Source: Epidermidibacterium keratini (GTDB taxonomy: Bacteria > Actinomycetota > Actinomycetes > Mycobacteriales > Antricoccaceae). Taken from it: a DNA stretch of 64,000 bases. The notes under the pieces are model-generated. The model ran no database searches. It was not told where the DNA came from and saw only the letters and a program-made list of their open reading frames with translations. This document shows positions 29,398 to 38,784 of the stretch, in pieces; position 1 is the stretch's first letter; every line of letters starts with the position of its first letter. Where the stretch lies: NCBI RefSeq assembly GCF_009834025.1, contig NZ_CP047156.1:3742067-3806066 (forward strand). Direction: 5' to 3'. A program made the translations under genes and the position numbers.

Positions 29398-31383
29398 CTA
29401 GCCGAGCAGTTCCTCGGCGCGCAGCATCTCGCGCGGTACGCCGAACGCGTCGACAAGATCGACTGCGATCGGGCGGACCTTGCGGCACAGGTCGTCCACC
29501 TGCCGGGTGATCGCCTTCGAACGGGCGACACTGAGTCGGCCGTGCTCGATGAACCATCCGCGGTCGGCCTCGATCACGCTGAGCGCGTGCAGGTCGCACA
29601 GCAGCCCGATCGTCGCCTTGAGATCGCCGTCGGGAAGCGCGCGGTACTTGTCGACGAACGCATCGAGCACCAGCCGCTCGACGTGCGAGTGGGCGAGCGC
29701 CATGACGTGGGGCTGAACTCGCGAGAACGCCTCGCCGGAGCTGAGCCCGGACCCGGTCGCCGACTTCAGGCGCCGTGCGACTCCCGACAGCTGGTGCTCC
29801 TCGCGAAAACGCAGCATCGCTTGGTGATAGCGCGAGTCGAGCAGACCGGCTTCAGAGTCCCACTGGTCCCCGCCAGGCAATGCGTCGCGGATTCGCTCGA
29901 AGAGGGTGTGCACTGCGGTCTTCTCGAGGATCGTCTCCACTGCCATCCCGGTGACCATCCGCACCATCTCGAGCTGGTCAAGATCCTCGAAGGCGCCGGC
30001 ATAGTCGGTCAGCAAACCCTTCGCGACGAGCTGCAGCAGCACGTGGTTGTCGCCCTCGAACGTGGTGAAGACGTCGGTGTCGGCACGTAGTGCGGCAAAA
30101 CGGTTCGCCGACAGGTAGCCGGCACCACCGCAGGCCTCACGGCATTCCTGGATGGTGCGCGAGGCATGCCACGTGCCGAGAGCTTTGGTGCCGGCCGCAC
30201 GCGACTCCAGCTCGCGGCGAGTGTGCTCGTCGGCGGGATTGTCTGGTGGTGCAGAGAAGACTGCATGGAGCTGTTCGGTCAGCACCTCCTGGGCGAAGTG
30301 CAGTGCGTAGGTGTGAGCAAGCAGGGGCAGCAGTCGGCGCTGGTGCTGACCGTAGTCGAGCAGCAGCTGCTCTTGCGCGCTGTCGTCGATCGAGAACTGG
30401 CGGCGCCGGTCGGCGTACCGCACGGCTACCGTGAGCGCGACCTTCGAGGCGTTGATTCCGGCTCCGCCGACGCTCACCCGGCCCTGCACAAGAGTCCCGA
30501 GCATGGTGAAGAAACGCCGGTTGGGATTCTCGATAGGTGAGCTATAGATGCCTTCTGCGGACACATCGGCGAACTGGTTGAGCAGCGCGGCCCGCGGCAC
30601 CCGCACGTTGTCAAACCAGATGCGGCCGTTGTCGACGCCGTTGAGACCGATTTTTGCCCCGCAGTCTCCGATGCGTACGCCGGGCAGCACCTCGCCATCG
30701 CGGCGCAGCGGCACGACGAAGGCGTGTACGCCATGCTGTTCGCCGGCCACCTCCAGCTGGGCGAATACCACCGCGAGCTCGGCATGCAGCGCCGCGTTGC
30801 CGATGTAGTCCTTGCGTGCGGCATCGTCCGGCGTCGTGATGACAAACTCTTCGGTCGCCGGGTCATAGCGCGCGATCGTCTGCAGCGCCTGCACATTTGA
30901 ACCGTGACCGGTCTCGGTCATCGCGAAGCACCCCAGCAGCGCGCCGCTGGCTATGTCGCGTAGGTAGGCGTCGTGGTGGCGCTTGGTGCCGAGCTGCGCG
31001 ATCGCGCCGCCGAAGAGGCCGAACTGCACGCCGACCTTGACCATGACCGAGAGGTCGCCGAAGGCGAGCGTCTCGAACGCTGCGACTGAGGCACCGATAT
31101 CGCCGCCTCCGCCGTATGCCTCGGCAAAGCCGAAACCGGTCTGGCCGGTCTGCGCGAGTGCGAGCACGACGTCCTTGACCCGCTCGCGATATGCGGTCCA
31201 GTCGAGCGTCTCGGCGTCGGTCAGAAGGTCGGCGTGCGCGACGAGGTTGTCTCGCGCCAACCGCCGCACGTCGGCGTACTTGCCATCGAGCAGCGCGCTG
31301 AGCGCCGGTACGTCGACATCGGGTTGGCGGTAGCCGTCGGTCGACGGCAGTGGTTCGGTCGCGACATCCTCACGTGGGCTCAT
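29398..31383 (-). CDS. Acyl-CoA oxidase / acyl-CoA dehydrogenase family
   Basis: 661 residues, the length of peroxisomal-type acyl-CoA oxidases rather than the ~380 of acyl-CoA dehydrogenases. It has the FAD-binding LLGCFAMTETGHGSNVQAL block, RVSVGGAGINASKVALTVAVRYADRRRQF, and the C-terminal catalytic-Glu region DVFTTFEGDNHVLLQLVAK; a second helical domain fills the last 200 residues. It oxidises acyl-CoA to trans-2-enoyl-CoA, passing electrons probably to O2. It would feed the fadB/fadA pair. Confidence 0.88.
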   Translation of the reverse strand: MSPREDVATEPLPSTDGYRQPDVDVPALSALLDGKYADVRRLARDNLVAHADLLTDAETLDWTAYRERVKDVVLALAQTGQTGFGFAEAYGGGGDIGASVAAFETLAFGDLSVMVKVGVQFGLFGGAIAQLGTKRHHDAYLRDIASGALLGCFAMTETGHGSNVQALQTIARYDPATEEFVITTPDDAARKDYIGNAALHAELAVVFAQLEVAGEQHGVHAFVVPLRRDGEVLPGVRIGDCGAKIGLNGVDNGRIWFDNVRVPRAALLNQFADVSAEGIYSSPIENPNRRFFTMLGTLVQGRVSVGGAGINASKVALTVAVRYADRRRQFSIDDSAQEQLLLDYGQHQRRLLPLLAHTYALHFAQEVLTEQLHAVFSAPPDNPADEHTRRELESRAAGTKALGTWHASRTIQECREACGGAGYLSANRFAALRADTDVFTTFEGDNHVLLQLVAKGLLTDYAGAFEDLDQLEMVRMVTGMAVETILEKTAVHTLFERIRDALPGGDQWDSEAGLLDSRYHQAMLRFREEHQLSGVARRLKSATGSGLSSGEAFSRVQPHVMALAHSHVERLVLDAFVDKYRALPDGDLKATIGLLCDLHALSVIEADRGWFIEHGRLSVARSKAITRQVDDLCRKVRPIAVDLVDAFGVPREMLRAEELLG

Positions 31384-31411
31384 GGAGCAAAGATATCGCC
31401 TGGTGGCAGGC

Positions 31412-31894
31412 CTACATGAGCCCGGCAGCGTACGCGCCGACGGTGCTGGCCAGCTCCTGGATCTGCTCGGTCATCGCCGCATCGGGGTCGCGGTTGACGA
31501 TGAGCGGTTCGGCCACCTGCTGCCAGCCAAGGCCCGTGGTGATCGCTTGCAGGCCGCGCAGCGCGCCGGCGGCGTCCTGGTTGGAGTGCAGCACGGCGGC
31601 GAAGGGCAGCGTCCGTGTCGCTTCGAGGCACGGGTAGTAGATCTGGTCGAAGTAGTGCTTGACCGCCCCAGCGAGATATCCGATGTTCACCGGCGACAGC
31701 ACGATCACAGCGGAGGCTTCCAAGGTATAGGCGACATCGGCGTGCAGCGCGGGCACCGCCACGACCTCGAGACCGGCCAGCTCCTCAACGTGGAGCCCCG
31801 CCATCACTGCGTCATAGACGGCCTGCGTCGACGGGGAGATCGTGTGGTGCACGACCAGGACTTTCGGCGCGTCAGCAGTCTTCTCATCGCTCAT
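31412..31894 (-). CDS. Flavodoxin-like NAD(P)H-dependent oxidoreductase
   Basis: 160 residues from ATG at 31894, with GGAGG upstream. The flavodoxin-like fold is suggested by VLVVHHTISPSTQAVYDAVM (phosphate-binding loop) and the FMN-contact region SAVIVLSPVNIGYLAGAVKH. It matches small NADPH-dependent FMN reductases in size. The role is not specified by the neighbours; an amidase gene is divergent and the acyl-CoA oxidase gene lies 28 bases downstream. Confidence 0.75.
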   Translation of the reverse strand: MSDEKTADAPKVLVVHHTISPSTQAVYDAVMAGLHVEELAGLEVVAVPALHADVAYTLEASAVIVLSPVNIGYLAGAVKHYFDQIYYPCLEATRTLPFAAVLHSNQDAAGALRGLQAITTGLGWQQVAEPLIVNRDPDAAMTEQIQELASTVGAYAAGLM

Positions 31895-31988
31895 CGTTGC
31901 TCGCCTCCGTCGGTAGGTGGGCACGTTGGCCCCAGTTGCCACCATGCCACGGCGTTAGAGTCACAGCACCGAAAGGCAAGGAGGGCCA

Positions 31989-33320
31989 ATGATCGACGAG
32001 CGGCTACGCGGGCCGTACTACCGAGCAACGTTAAGCGAGATTCGCGCTGATGTAGAAGCCCGTGGCCCGGTCGCGGTGGCAGAGGACGCGCTTACAGCGA
32101 TCAATCGCATCAACCCTGAGCTCAACGCGTTCGTCTACGTCGATCCCGATGACGTCCGCGCGCAAGCTCGTGCGCTTGCTGAGATCGATGCGGCCGACCG
32201 CGGCCCGCTCCACGGCGTACCGGTCGCCATCAAGGACCTGATCGATGTCGCCGGATATCCGATCACCCTGGGCTCGAAGGTGTACGCCGAACGAGTTGCC
32301 GAGCAAGATGCCGAGGGAGTACGCCGACTTCGCGCAGCCGGGGCGATCATCGTCGGCATCACGCTGACCCACGAGTTTGCGTTTGGCCCCACCGGCGATG
32401 TCTCGGCGTACGGTGCCGCCCATAATCCGCACGACCTCACGCGGATGACCGGCGGCTCGAGCGGCGGGAGTGGGGCAGCGGTCGGAGCCGGGCTGGTCCC
32501 GCTCGCCCTCGGCACCGACACGGGAGGCTCGATCCGGATTCCGGCGGCGCTGTGCGGGGCCGTGGGGTTCAAGGGCGCGCACGGCGCGGTGCCGACGGCT
32601 GGCGTGTTTGACCTCGCTCCGTCGATGGATCATCTTGGCCCGATCGCCTTAGACGTTGAGATTGCCCGACTCGGGTTCGAGGTGCTCTCGGGCGCGACGG
32701 TGACACCGCAGACCACGTTTGTCGCGCGACGACAGGACATCTCCCAGGTGCCGTATGTCGACCCGCGGGTTGCGGCGTTGGTGATAGATGCGGCCGCTTC
32801 CCTCGGCGCATCCACCGGTGATGATCCCGTGGGTCTCGGCGACTGGGCACGCATGCGGGCCGACGCGGCTACCGTCATGACGCGCGAGGCTTTCGTTGTG
32901 CACCAGGACATCTTGGACGTTCACCGTGAGGACTACCAGCGCGAAGTGTGGGAGCGCATCGACGGTGGACGCGAGATCGACGAGGCAACGTTCGCGGCGG
33001 CGCGTGCTGCCGGAGACGAGCTGCGCTCAGAGCTTCAACGGCGCCTCGGCGATGACGACGTGTTGGTAAGTCCCACGGTCGGCATCACGGCGCCACCGAT
33101 CGGCGAACGCGAGACGGTCGTCGAGGGAGCGTCGGGTGCGACGCGGGCCATCGTCACGAACCTCACCACTCGCTGGAATCTTCTCGGTTTTCCGGCGATC
33201 AGCGTCCCGTGCGGTGACATCGACGGCCTGCCCGTGGGACTGCAGCTCGTCGCCAAGCCGGGCAGCGAGAGTGCATTGTTCGCGGCGGCCGCTGCCTGGG
33301 AGGCGCGCCGGACGCGCTGA
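31989..33320 (+). CDS. Amidase (amidase signature family)
   Basis: 443 residues, with AAGGAGGG eight bases before ATG. The Ser-Ser-Lys triad is complete: Lys82 in VPVAIKDLIDVAG, the bridging Ser157 in MTGGSSGGSGAAVG, and the nucleophile Ser181 in GTDTGGSIRIPA. It hydrolyses an amide to acid and ammonia. It lacks GatA-specific partner genes nearby, so a catabolic amidase is more likely than a tRNA amidotransferase subunit. Confidence 0.9.
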   Translation: MIDERLRGPYYRATLSEIRADVEARGPVAVAEDALTAINRINPELNAFVYVDPDDVRAQARALAEIDAADRGPLHGVPVAIKDLIDVAGYPITLGSKVYAERVAEQDAEGVRRLRAAGAIIVGITLTHEFAFGPTGDVSAYGAAHNPHDLTRMTGGSSGGSGAAVGAGLVPLALGTDTGGSIRIPAALCGAVGFKGAHGAVPTAGVFDLAPSMDHLGPIALDVEIARLGFEVLSGATVTPQTTFVARRQDISQVPYVDPRVAALVIDAAASLGASTGDDPVGLGDWARMRADAATVMTREAFVVHQDILDVHREDYQREVWERIDGGREIDEATFAAARAAGDELRSELQRRLGDDDVLVSPTVGITAPPIGERETVVEGASGATRAIVTNLTTRWNLLGFPAISVPCGDIDGLPVGLQLVAKPGSESALFAAAAAWEARRTR

Positions 33321-33356
33321 GCACAGCCGCGCACTGGCGGCGATAAGGTCGGCTGC

Positions 33357-35282
33357 ATGCAACCAACCGACCTCACGAAGATCCGCAGCCTCAGCAGTCC
33401 CACCGTTGATCCCGGCGGAGTACATGTCGTCTTTGCCGTCGCCACGCCTGACACCGACGCCAACACGTACGTGTCATCGCTGTGGCGCCTCCCGATCGCG
33501 CGTGGCGAAGCGAAGCGGCTGACGGAGGGGGAGAGTGACTCGTCCCCGGCGTACTCGCCGGATGGGCACACCATCGCCTTCCTTCGTGGAGACGACAAGA
33601 AGCGCCCGCAGCTGTGGGTTCTTCCGGCGGACGGTGGCGACGGCCGGCCGCTGACCGAGGCACCGCTCGGTGTGAGTTCGTTTGCCTGGTCGCCCGATTC
33701 GGCGAAGATCGCCTACGCCGCAAGGGTTCCAGAGCAGGGACGCTACGGCACCGATGATGATGTGTCTGCTGAGCAGGAGGCGCCGCGGCTCATCGAACAC
33801 GTCGGCTACCTCGCCGACGGCTTGGGATATGCCCTTGACCGACCGTCGAAGATCTTCACCGTCGACGTGGGCAGCGGCGTCGAGTCGGTGAACCAGGTGA
33901 CCACCGGTGGTGGCGACGACCAGTCTCCTTGCTGGCTGGACGGCGGAGCGCGGATCGGCTTCGTCGCGAGCCGAGATCGCCGTGGACGCTGGAAGCCCGA
34001 CTCGCTCGTGAGCGACCTGTTCTCGATAACGCCTGCAGGTAAAGGCATCCGCAGGCTGACTGACGGCTCCGGCACGATTGCGTCGGTCGTGACTGACGCG
34101 GCCGCGACGCAGGCGTACTACCTTGCCAACGACCTCGGCCCATCGCACCAAGACTTCGTCGGTCGCAACTTTGTCTGGCGCAAGCTCGGCGACGACACGC
34201 CCCTGACGGATGCCGAAACTGACCACGCGGTTGGCGTCGCGACGATCGAGGGCAACCGGCTGCTCGGGGTGTTCGAAACCCGGGGAACCGCCGTACTGCG
34301 CGAGATCGGCGGCTCCGGTGCTTCGGTGCTCGGCGGAGACCGGAACGTGACAGCCGTCGGTTCGGCTGGTGGAGTGATCGCCGCGGTGGCCGCCGACGGA
34401 GCGTCGTACGGCGAGCTGTATGTCGGCAAGGGAACCCGGCTGCGCAAACGCACCGACTTCGCTGCTGAGCTCACTGGAAGTGCTGCGCCGCTCGAGAAAT
34501 CCGAGCTCACCGCGACGAGCGGTGACGGCTATCCGGTGCACGGATGGGTGATCAAGCCGCGGGGCAAGGGCCCGCATCCCGTCGTACTCATGATCCACGG
34601 CGGCCCGTACGCGCAGTACACGTCGGCGGTGTTCGACGAGGCCGAGGTCCTTGCCGGTGCCGGATACGCGGTGGTGATGTGCAACCCACGTGGCGGCGCT
34701 GGCTACGGTGCGTCACATGGACGCGTGCTCAAGGACGCGATCGGCACCGTGGACGTGGCTGACCTGCTCGCCTTCCTTGACGAGGCACTCAAGGACCGTG
34801 ACCTCGACAACGACCGTGTGGGCATCATGGGCGGTTCGTACGGCGGTCTCATGACGACCTGGATCCTGGGACACACCGATCGTTTCGTGGCCGGCATCAG
34901 CGAGCGGGCGGTCAATGCGTGGGACAGCTTCGCTGGCACGAGTGACATCGGGTGGTTCTTCGCCGACGAGTACGCCGGTGATCGCCAGTATGCTCAGTCC
35001 CCGCTGACGCATGCCGATCAGATCACGACGCCGTTGATGATCATCCACAGTGAACGCGACTTCCGGTGCCCCCTCGAACAGGGCCAGCGGCTGTTTGCGC
35101 TGCTGAAAAAGCGCGGCGTGCCCACGAAGCTTCTGGTCTTCCCCGGCGAAGGTCATGAGCTCAGCCGCAGCGGTCAGCCCCGGCATCGACTCCAGCGCTT
35201 CGAGCACATCCTCGACTGGTGGTCGCACTATCTGCCGGTCGGCAAGGGATCGCGCAAGGCGAAGAGCAAGGGCAAGGCCTGA
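33357..35282 (+). CDS. S9 family (prolyl oligopeptidase-type) serine peptidase
   Basis: 641 residues. An N-terminal beta-propeller (about 1-370) with repeated strands such as SSPAYSPDGHTIAFLRG and VSSFAWSPDSAKIAYAAR is followed by an alpha/beta-hydrolase domain. The triad is Ser in GIMGGSYGGLMTT, Asp in IIHSERDFRCPLEQG and His in FPGEGHELSRSG. No signal peptide, so it is cytoplasmic and probably cleaves short peptides (acylaminoacyl-peptidase/DPP-like). The C-terminus is Lys-rich (SRKAKSKGKA). Confidence 0.92.
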   Translation: MQPTDLTKIRSLSSPTVDPGGVHVVFAVATPDTDANTYVSSLWRLPIARGEAKRLTEGESDSSPAYSPDGHTIAFLRGDDKKRPQLWVLPADGGDGRPLTEAPLGVSSFAWSPDSAKIAYAARVPEQGRYGTDDDVSAEQEAPRLIEHVGYLADGLGYALDRPSKIFTVDVGSGVESVNQVTTGGGDDQSPCWLDGGARIGFVASRDRRGRWKPDSLVSDLFSITPAGKGIRRLTDGSGTIASVVTDAAATQAYYLANDLGPSHQDFVGRNFVWRKLGDDTPLTDAETDHAVGVATIEGNRLLGVFETRGTAVLREIGGSGASVLGGDRNVTAVGSAGGVIAAVAADGASYGELYVGKGTRLRKRTDFAAELTGSAAPLEKSELTATSGDGYPVHGWVIKPRGKGPHPVVLMIHGGPYAQYTSAVFDEAEVLAGAGYAVVMCNPRGGAGYGASHGRVLKDAIGTVDVADLLAFLDEALKDRDLDNDRVGIMGGSYGGLMTTWILGHTDRFVAGISERAVNAWDSFAGTSDIGWFFADEYAGDRQYAQSPLTHADQITTPLMIIHSERDFRCPLEQGQRLFALLKKRGVPTKLLVFPGEGHELSRSGQPRHRLQRFEHILDWWSHYLPVGKGSRKAKSKGKA

Positions 35283-35331
35283 GCGTTCGCAGCACAGTGA
35301 TATAAAAATTGAACTAGCGGGAGGATCGGCC

Positions 35332-35835
35332 ATGAAGCTCAGCGACGGACCCAGTACAAGCGCCTCGGTTGAGATCGAGGCGCCGGCTGACACGGTGTTT
35401 CGCATCGTCAGCGACCTGAACACGCCGGCGCACAGCAGCTCTGAGTTCCGTGGGGCGGAGTGGCTGGACGGCGCCGAGCCCGGCGTGGGTGCGCGTTTTC
35501 GAGGACGTAATGAGCATCCGGCGATCGGGGCGTGGGAAACGGTCGCTGAGGTGGTCGCCTACGAGCCGAACCGAGTGTTCGGCTACGAGATTCCCAACGA
35601 CGACGGTCCGCCCGGTGCCACCTGGCAGTACACGATCGATGAACGTGACGCGGGGGTGCTGCTCACGCAGTCGGTGCAGATGGGGCCGGGGCCATCGGGC
35701 ATCTCGAAGGCGATCGAGATGATGCCCGAGAAGGAAGACCGCATCCTGCAGCGTCGCCTCCAGGAGCACACCACCAACATCGAGGCCAACCTGCAGACCA
35801 TCAAGCGTCTCGCTGAAGAAGCGGGCGCATCGTGA
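35332..35835 (+). CDS. SRPBCC family protein
   Basis: 167 residues from ATG with GGGAGGA upstream. The START-like fold is indicated by SVEIEAPADTVFRIVSDLNT, then AVAYEPNRVFGYE-like strands and a long C-terminal helix. Such proteins bind hydrophobic ligands or act as cyclases/lyases; nothing specific can be said. The TATAAAAATT stretch upstream (about 35301-35310) may be part of its promoter. Its stop overlaps the start of the next gene, GTGA. Confidence 0.75.
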   Translation: MKLSDGPSTSASVEIEAPADTVFRIVSDLNTPAHSSSEFRGAEWLDGAEPGVGARFRGRNEHPAIGAWETVAEVVAYEPNRVFGYEIPNDDGPPGATWQYTIDERDAGVLLTQSVQMGPGPSGISKAIEMMPEKEDRILQRRLQEHTTNIEANLQTIKRLAEEAGAS

Positions 35836-36854
35836 AGATCGGCATCAACGTCGCGCCGTACGACGACGACGGGCTGCGCGTCGCGGTGGAAGCAGACCAG
35901 CTTGGTGTGGACTCGCTGTGGGCGCCGGAGGCGTGGGGCTACGACGCATTGACTCCTCTGGCCTTCGTCGCCGCCCGCACCCAGCGAGCGCGGCTGATCT
36001 CTGGTATCGCGCAGCTTGGTGCGAGAACTCCTGCCATGCTTGCGATGTCGGCGATGTCTCTGCAGGCTCTCTCGAATGGACGGTTTGTCCTCGGCCTCGG
36101 GGTCAGCGGTCCACAGGTGGTCGAAGGCTGGCACGGGGTCCCGTTCGCAAAGCCCGTGACGCGCACCCGAGAGACGGTGGAGATCGTTCGGGCGCTATGC
36201 CGCGGCGAGCGATCGTCGTACGACGGAAAGATCTTCCAGCTGCCACTTCCCGGCGGTGAAGGCAAGGCGATTCGGTCGATGGCGCCACCCGTGGACGTGC
36301 CAATCTTCCTGGCCGCGTTGGGACCTGCGAACCTACGGCTCACCGGAGAGATCGCGGACGGGTGGATCGGTAACTCCTTCCTAGCCGGCGCGCCGGAGTC
36401 TGCCGAAGCGCTGCTCGGACCGATTCGCGAGGGCGCAATCGAAGCCGGTCGCGACCCGGACGCGATCGAGCGAACTGTTGCTGTATCGCTGGAGTTTTCC
36501 GACGATGTCGAGTCGGTCGCGGCCAAGCACGCGGGCGGCTACGCCTTCACGTTTGGTGCGATGGGCAGCGGCAAGAGCAACTTCTACAGCTCGGCTTTTG
36601 AGCGCCAGGGGTACGGCGACCAGATCGCCGAGGTGCACCGGCTGTGGCAGGCCGGAGACCGTGAGGCAGCGGCCCGGGCCGTGCCACTGGAAATAGGGCT
36701 GCGCACCAACCTGCTCGGCACCGATGACACAGTGCGTGAGACATTGCGGGGCTTCGCCGATGCCGGGATCGACACGCTGCGGGTCAACCTGGTCGGTGAC
36801 GACGCCGACACCCAGCTTGCCGCGCTCGACCGACTGTTGTCTCTCATCAACTAG
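35832..36854 (+). CDS. Luciferase-like (LLM) F420-dependent oxidoreductase
   Basis: 340 residues from GTG. It has the LLM barrel pattern: VAVEADQLGVDSLWAPEAWG at the start, QALSNGRFVLGLGVSGPQVV, and a F420-enzyme-type FLAALGPANLRLTGEIADGW. These enzymes move hydride with deazaflavin F420 or FMN; substrate unknown. It is translationally coupled to the SRPBCC gene, suggesting a common small-molecule pathway. Confidence 0.82.
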   Translation: MKIGINVAPYDDDGLRVAVEADQLGVDSLWAPEAWGYDALTPLAFVAARTQRARLISGIAQLGARTPAMLAMSAMSLQALSNGRFVLGLGVSGPQVVEGWHGVPFAKPVTRTRETVEIVRALCRGERSSYDGKIFQLPLPGGEGKAIRSMAPPVDVPIFLAALGPANLRLTGEIADGWIGNSFLAGAPESAEALLGPIREGAIEAGRDPDAIERTVAVSLEFSDDVESVAAKHAGGYAFTFGAMGSGKSNFYSSAFERQGYGDQIAEVHRLWQAGDREAAARAVPLEIGLRTNLLGTDDTVRETLRGFADAGIDTLRVNLVGDDADTQLAALDRLLSLIN

Positions 36855-36889
36855 GAGTCATCGCTGGTTCAGCAGGTATCTCGTCAGGC

Positions 36890-36948
36890 GGTGGTGGTTT
36901 CGACGGACGCCGCTCGCCCCGAGGGGCTCGCGCCTGCTCAACCACCGA
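36890..36948 (-). repeat. REP-like intergenic repeat, copy 2
   Basis: Read leftward it starts CGGTGGTTGAGCAGGCGCG and ends with GTCGAAACCACC, the two conserved ends of the family. It is the most complete copy and lies just past the LLM stop, in the 217-bp spacer before the convergent bluB-cobT gene. Confidence 0.65.
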
Positions 36949-36969
36949 GTTGCGGCGTCCCGCTTTATC

Positions 36970-37048
36970 GGTGATCGAGCAGCGAGGGAGCGTTAGCGAC
37001 TGAGCGGTTGTCGAGATCCCCAAACCGCCGTCTGCTCAGCCACCGAGC
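36970..37048 (+). repeat. REP-like intergenic repeat, copy 3 with partial inverted copy
   Basis: GGTGATCGAGCAGCGAGG and GGTTGTCGAGATCC mark a rightward copy (36970-37021); it runs into an inverted fragment containing CTGCTCAGCCACCGAG (37031-37047). With copy 2 this spacer holds nothing but such repeats. Confidence 0.6.
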
Positions 37049-37071
37049 TCGAGCCGGGATTGCTCAGATAG

Positions 37072-38754
37072 CTAGTGCGTGCGGGCGACGCCGCGCCGGA
37101 TGGCGAGCCCGTCCAGTAGCAGCCCGCACGCCAGTGCCGCACCGACGCCCTCACCGGAGCGGATGCGCAGATCCAGCAGCGGCTCGAGGCCGAGCTCGGC
37201 AAGCACGTCAGAGTGTGCCGACTCGCGGGAGCGCTGGCCGGCGACCAGATGAGCCACGACGCCAGGCTCCAGGCGGGCCGCGATGAGCGCGCACACGCTG
37301 GTCGCGAGCCCGTCGAGTACGACGCCGGCGCCGGCCTCGCACGCGCCGAGGACGACACCGGTGAGCACCGCGAACTCCGCGCCACCGACCGTGCGAAGCA
37401 CATCGTCAGGCGCCCGGGTGGTGAGCCGGGCAAGGGCTTGCGCGACGACATCGCGCTTGCGGTCGAGCATCGCGGCATCGGCACTGGCACCGCGCCCGAC
37501 CACATCATCGGGGGAGCGCCCCAGCAGCGCAGCGGTAAGCGCGGCCGCGACCGTGGTGTTGCCAATGCCGATCTCGCCGAGGGCCACGATGCCGTGACGC
37601 CCGGCGCGTGAGCCGGCCGCCTTGCCGTCCGCAACGAGCCGGGTCAGCTCATCGCGATCCAGAGCATCGGCCGCGGTGATGTTTCCGCGTCGTACGCCGA
37701 CTCCGGCGTCGATCGTGATGAGCTCAAGCCCGGCCGACCGTGCCGCAACCGCGCCCATCGACTCACCGCGCGTGGTCGCGGCAAACACGTCGCGAGTGAC
37801 CGTCGTGTCGAAGGCACTGACGCCGTGGTCGGTGACGGCGTGGTCAGCGGCGGCGACCACCAGCGTTCCGCTCTCCAGCGGGCCAGGCAGCGCGGTGAGT
37901 CGATCGAGCACGCGATCGAGGACGCCGAGCGAGCCCGGTGGGGTCAACAGCTCATCGGCGCGGTCGCGGGCAGCGACGACCCGGTCCTGGTTCGGGGCAG
38001 CGAACCTGTCACCAGCCAGATGCGACGGGGGAGGCGTCGCGTCAGCCTCCCAACGCTCGTGCATCACGACATCGGCCAGCGGCTGGCGTTTCGACCACCC
38101 GGCGCGTTGCAGGCCCGGCTCCGGCGGGCGCTCGTCGGGCCAGCCAAGGCACAGCCAGCCGAGCGTCTCGACACCGTCGGGCAGACCCAGCAGCGCGGCG
38201 AGCTCGGCCGGCTCAAACAGCGTCACCCACCCCATGCCGAGCCCGTAGACCCGAGCGGTCAGCCACATGTTCTGGATCGCGGTGGCGCAACTCCACAGGT
38301 CGGCATCGGGGAACGTCGCTCGGCCGAGTACGCCGGCAGCCGGCGTACGCCGATCACAGGCCACGACGATTCCGACGGGAGCCTCGCGGATGCCCTCAAG
38401 CTGCAGGTCCAGCAGCCCACGGGCCGAGGCCTCGTCCATCTGGGCGGCCTGCTTGATCCGAGCACGGTCAGCCATCGCTGCAGCGGCGTCGCGGGTGCCC
38501 GGCTCGCGAACGACGATGAACCGCCACGGCTGGGAATGCCCGACCGATGGTGCGCGATGGCCGGCTTCGAGTACAGCGGTGAGTATGTCGTCGGGGACGG
38601 CGTCAGGTCGGTATCGCCGTACATCCCGGCGCGCAGCGACAACGTCGGCAAGTCCGAAGATGTGCTCGGGCATCTGCCATCCGCGCGGATCACTGGCCCG
38701 ATCAGCGGCGCTGCTGCCGTCGCCGATCGTGGGCACCGGGCGCGGATAAGTCAC
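37072..38754 (-). CDS. BluB-CobT fusion: DMB synthase plus DMB phosphoribosyltransferase
   Basis: 560 residues with two enzymes in one chain. Residues about 28-235 are a BluB-type flavin destructase (ARRDVRRYRPDAVPDDILTA, GHRAPSVGHSQPWRFIVVRE, WSCATAIQNMWLTARVYGLG), which makes 5,6-dimethylbenzimidazole from reduced FMN. Residues about 255-560 are CobT: ELLTPPGSLGVLDRVLDRL, VVAAADHAVTDHGVSAFD, IGIGNTTVAAAL and the catalytic Glu in RSGEGVGAALA, which makes alpha-ribazole phosphate. Together they make and activate the lower ligand of cobalamin. A start at MPEHIFGL (codon 28) is possible. No other cobalamin gene is in the window. Confidence 0.92.
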   Translation of the reverse strand: MTYPRPVPTIGDGSSAADRASDPRGWQMPEHIFGLADVVAARRDVRRYRPDAVPDDILTAVLEAGHRAPSVGHSQPWRFIVVREPGTRDAAAAMADRARIKQAAQMDEASARGLLDLQLEGIREAPVGIVVACDRRTPAAGVLGRATFPDADLWSCATAIQNMWLTARVYGLGMGWVTLFEPAELAALLGLPDGVETLGWLCLGWPDERPPEPGLQRAGWSKRQPLADVVMHERWEADATPPPSHLAGDRFAAPNQDRVVAARDRADELLTPPGSLGVLDRVLDRLTALPGPLESGTLVVAAADHAVTDHGVSAFDTTVTRDVFAATTRGESMGAVAARSAGLELITIDAGVGVRRGNITAADALDRDELTRLVADGKAAGSRAGRHGIVALGEIGIGNTTVAAALTAALLGRSPDDVVGRGASADAAMLDRKRDVVAQALARLTTRAPDDVLRTVGGAEFAVLTGVVLGACEAGAGVVLDGLATSVCALIAARLEPGVVAHLVAGQRSRESAHSDVLAELGLEPLLDLRIRSGEGVGAALACGLLLDGLAIRRGVARTH

Positions 38755-38784
38755 CGTGCCAGGGTACGGCGTACCGATCCGGAG

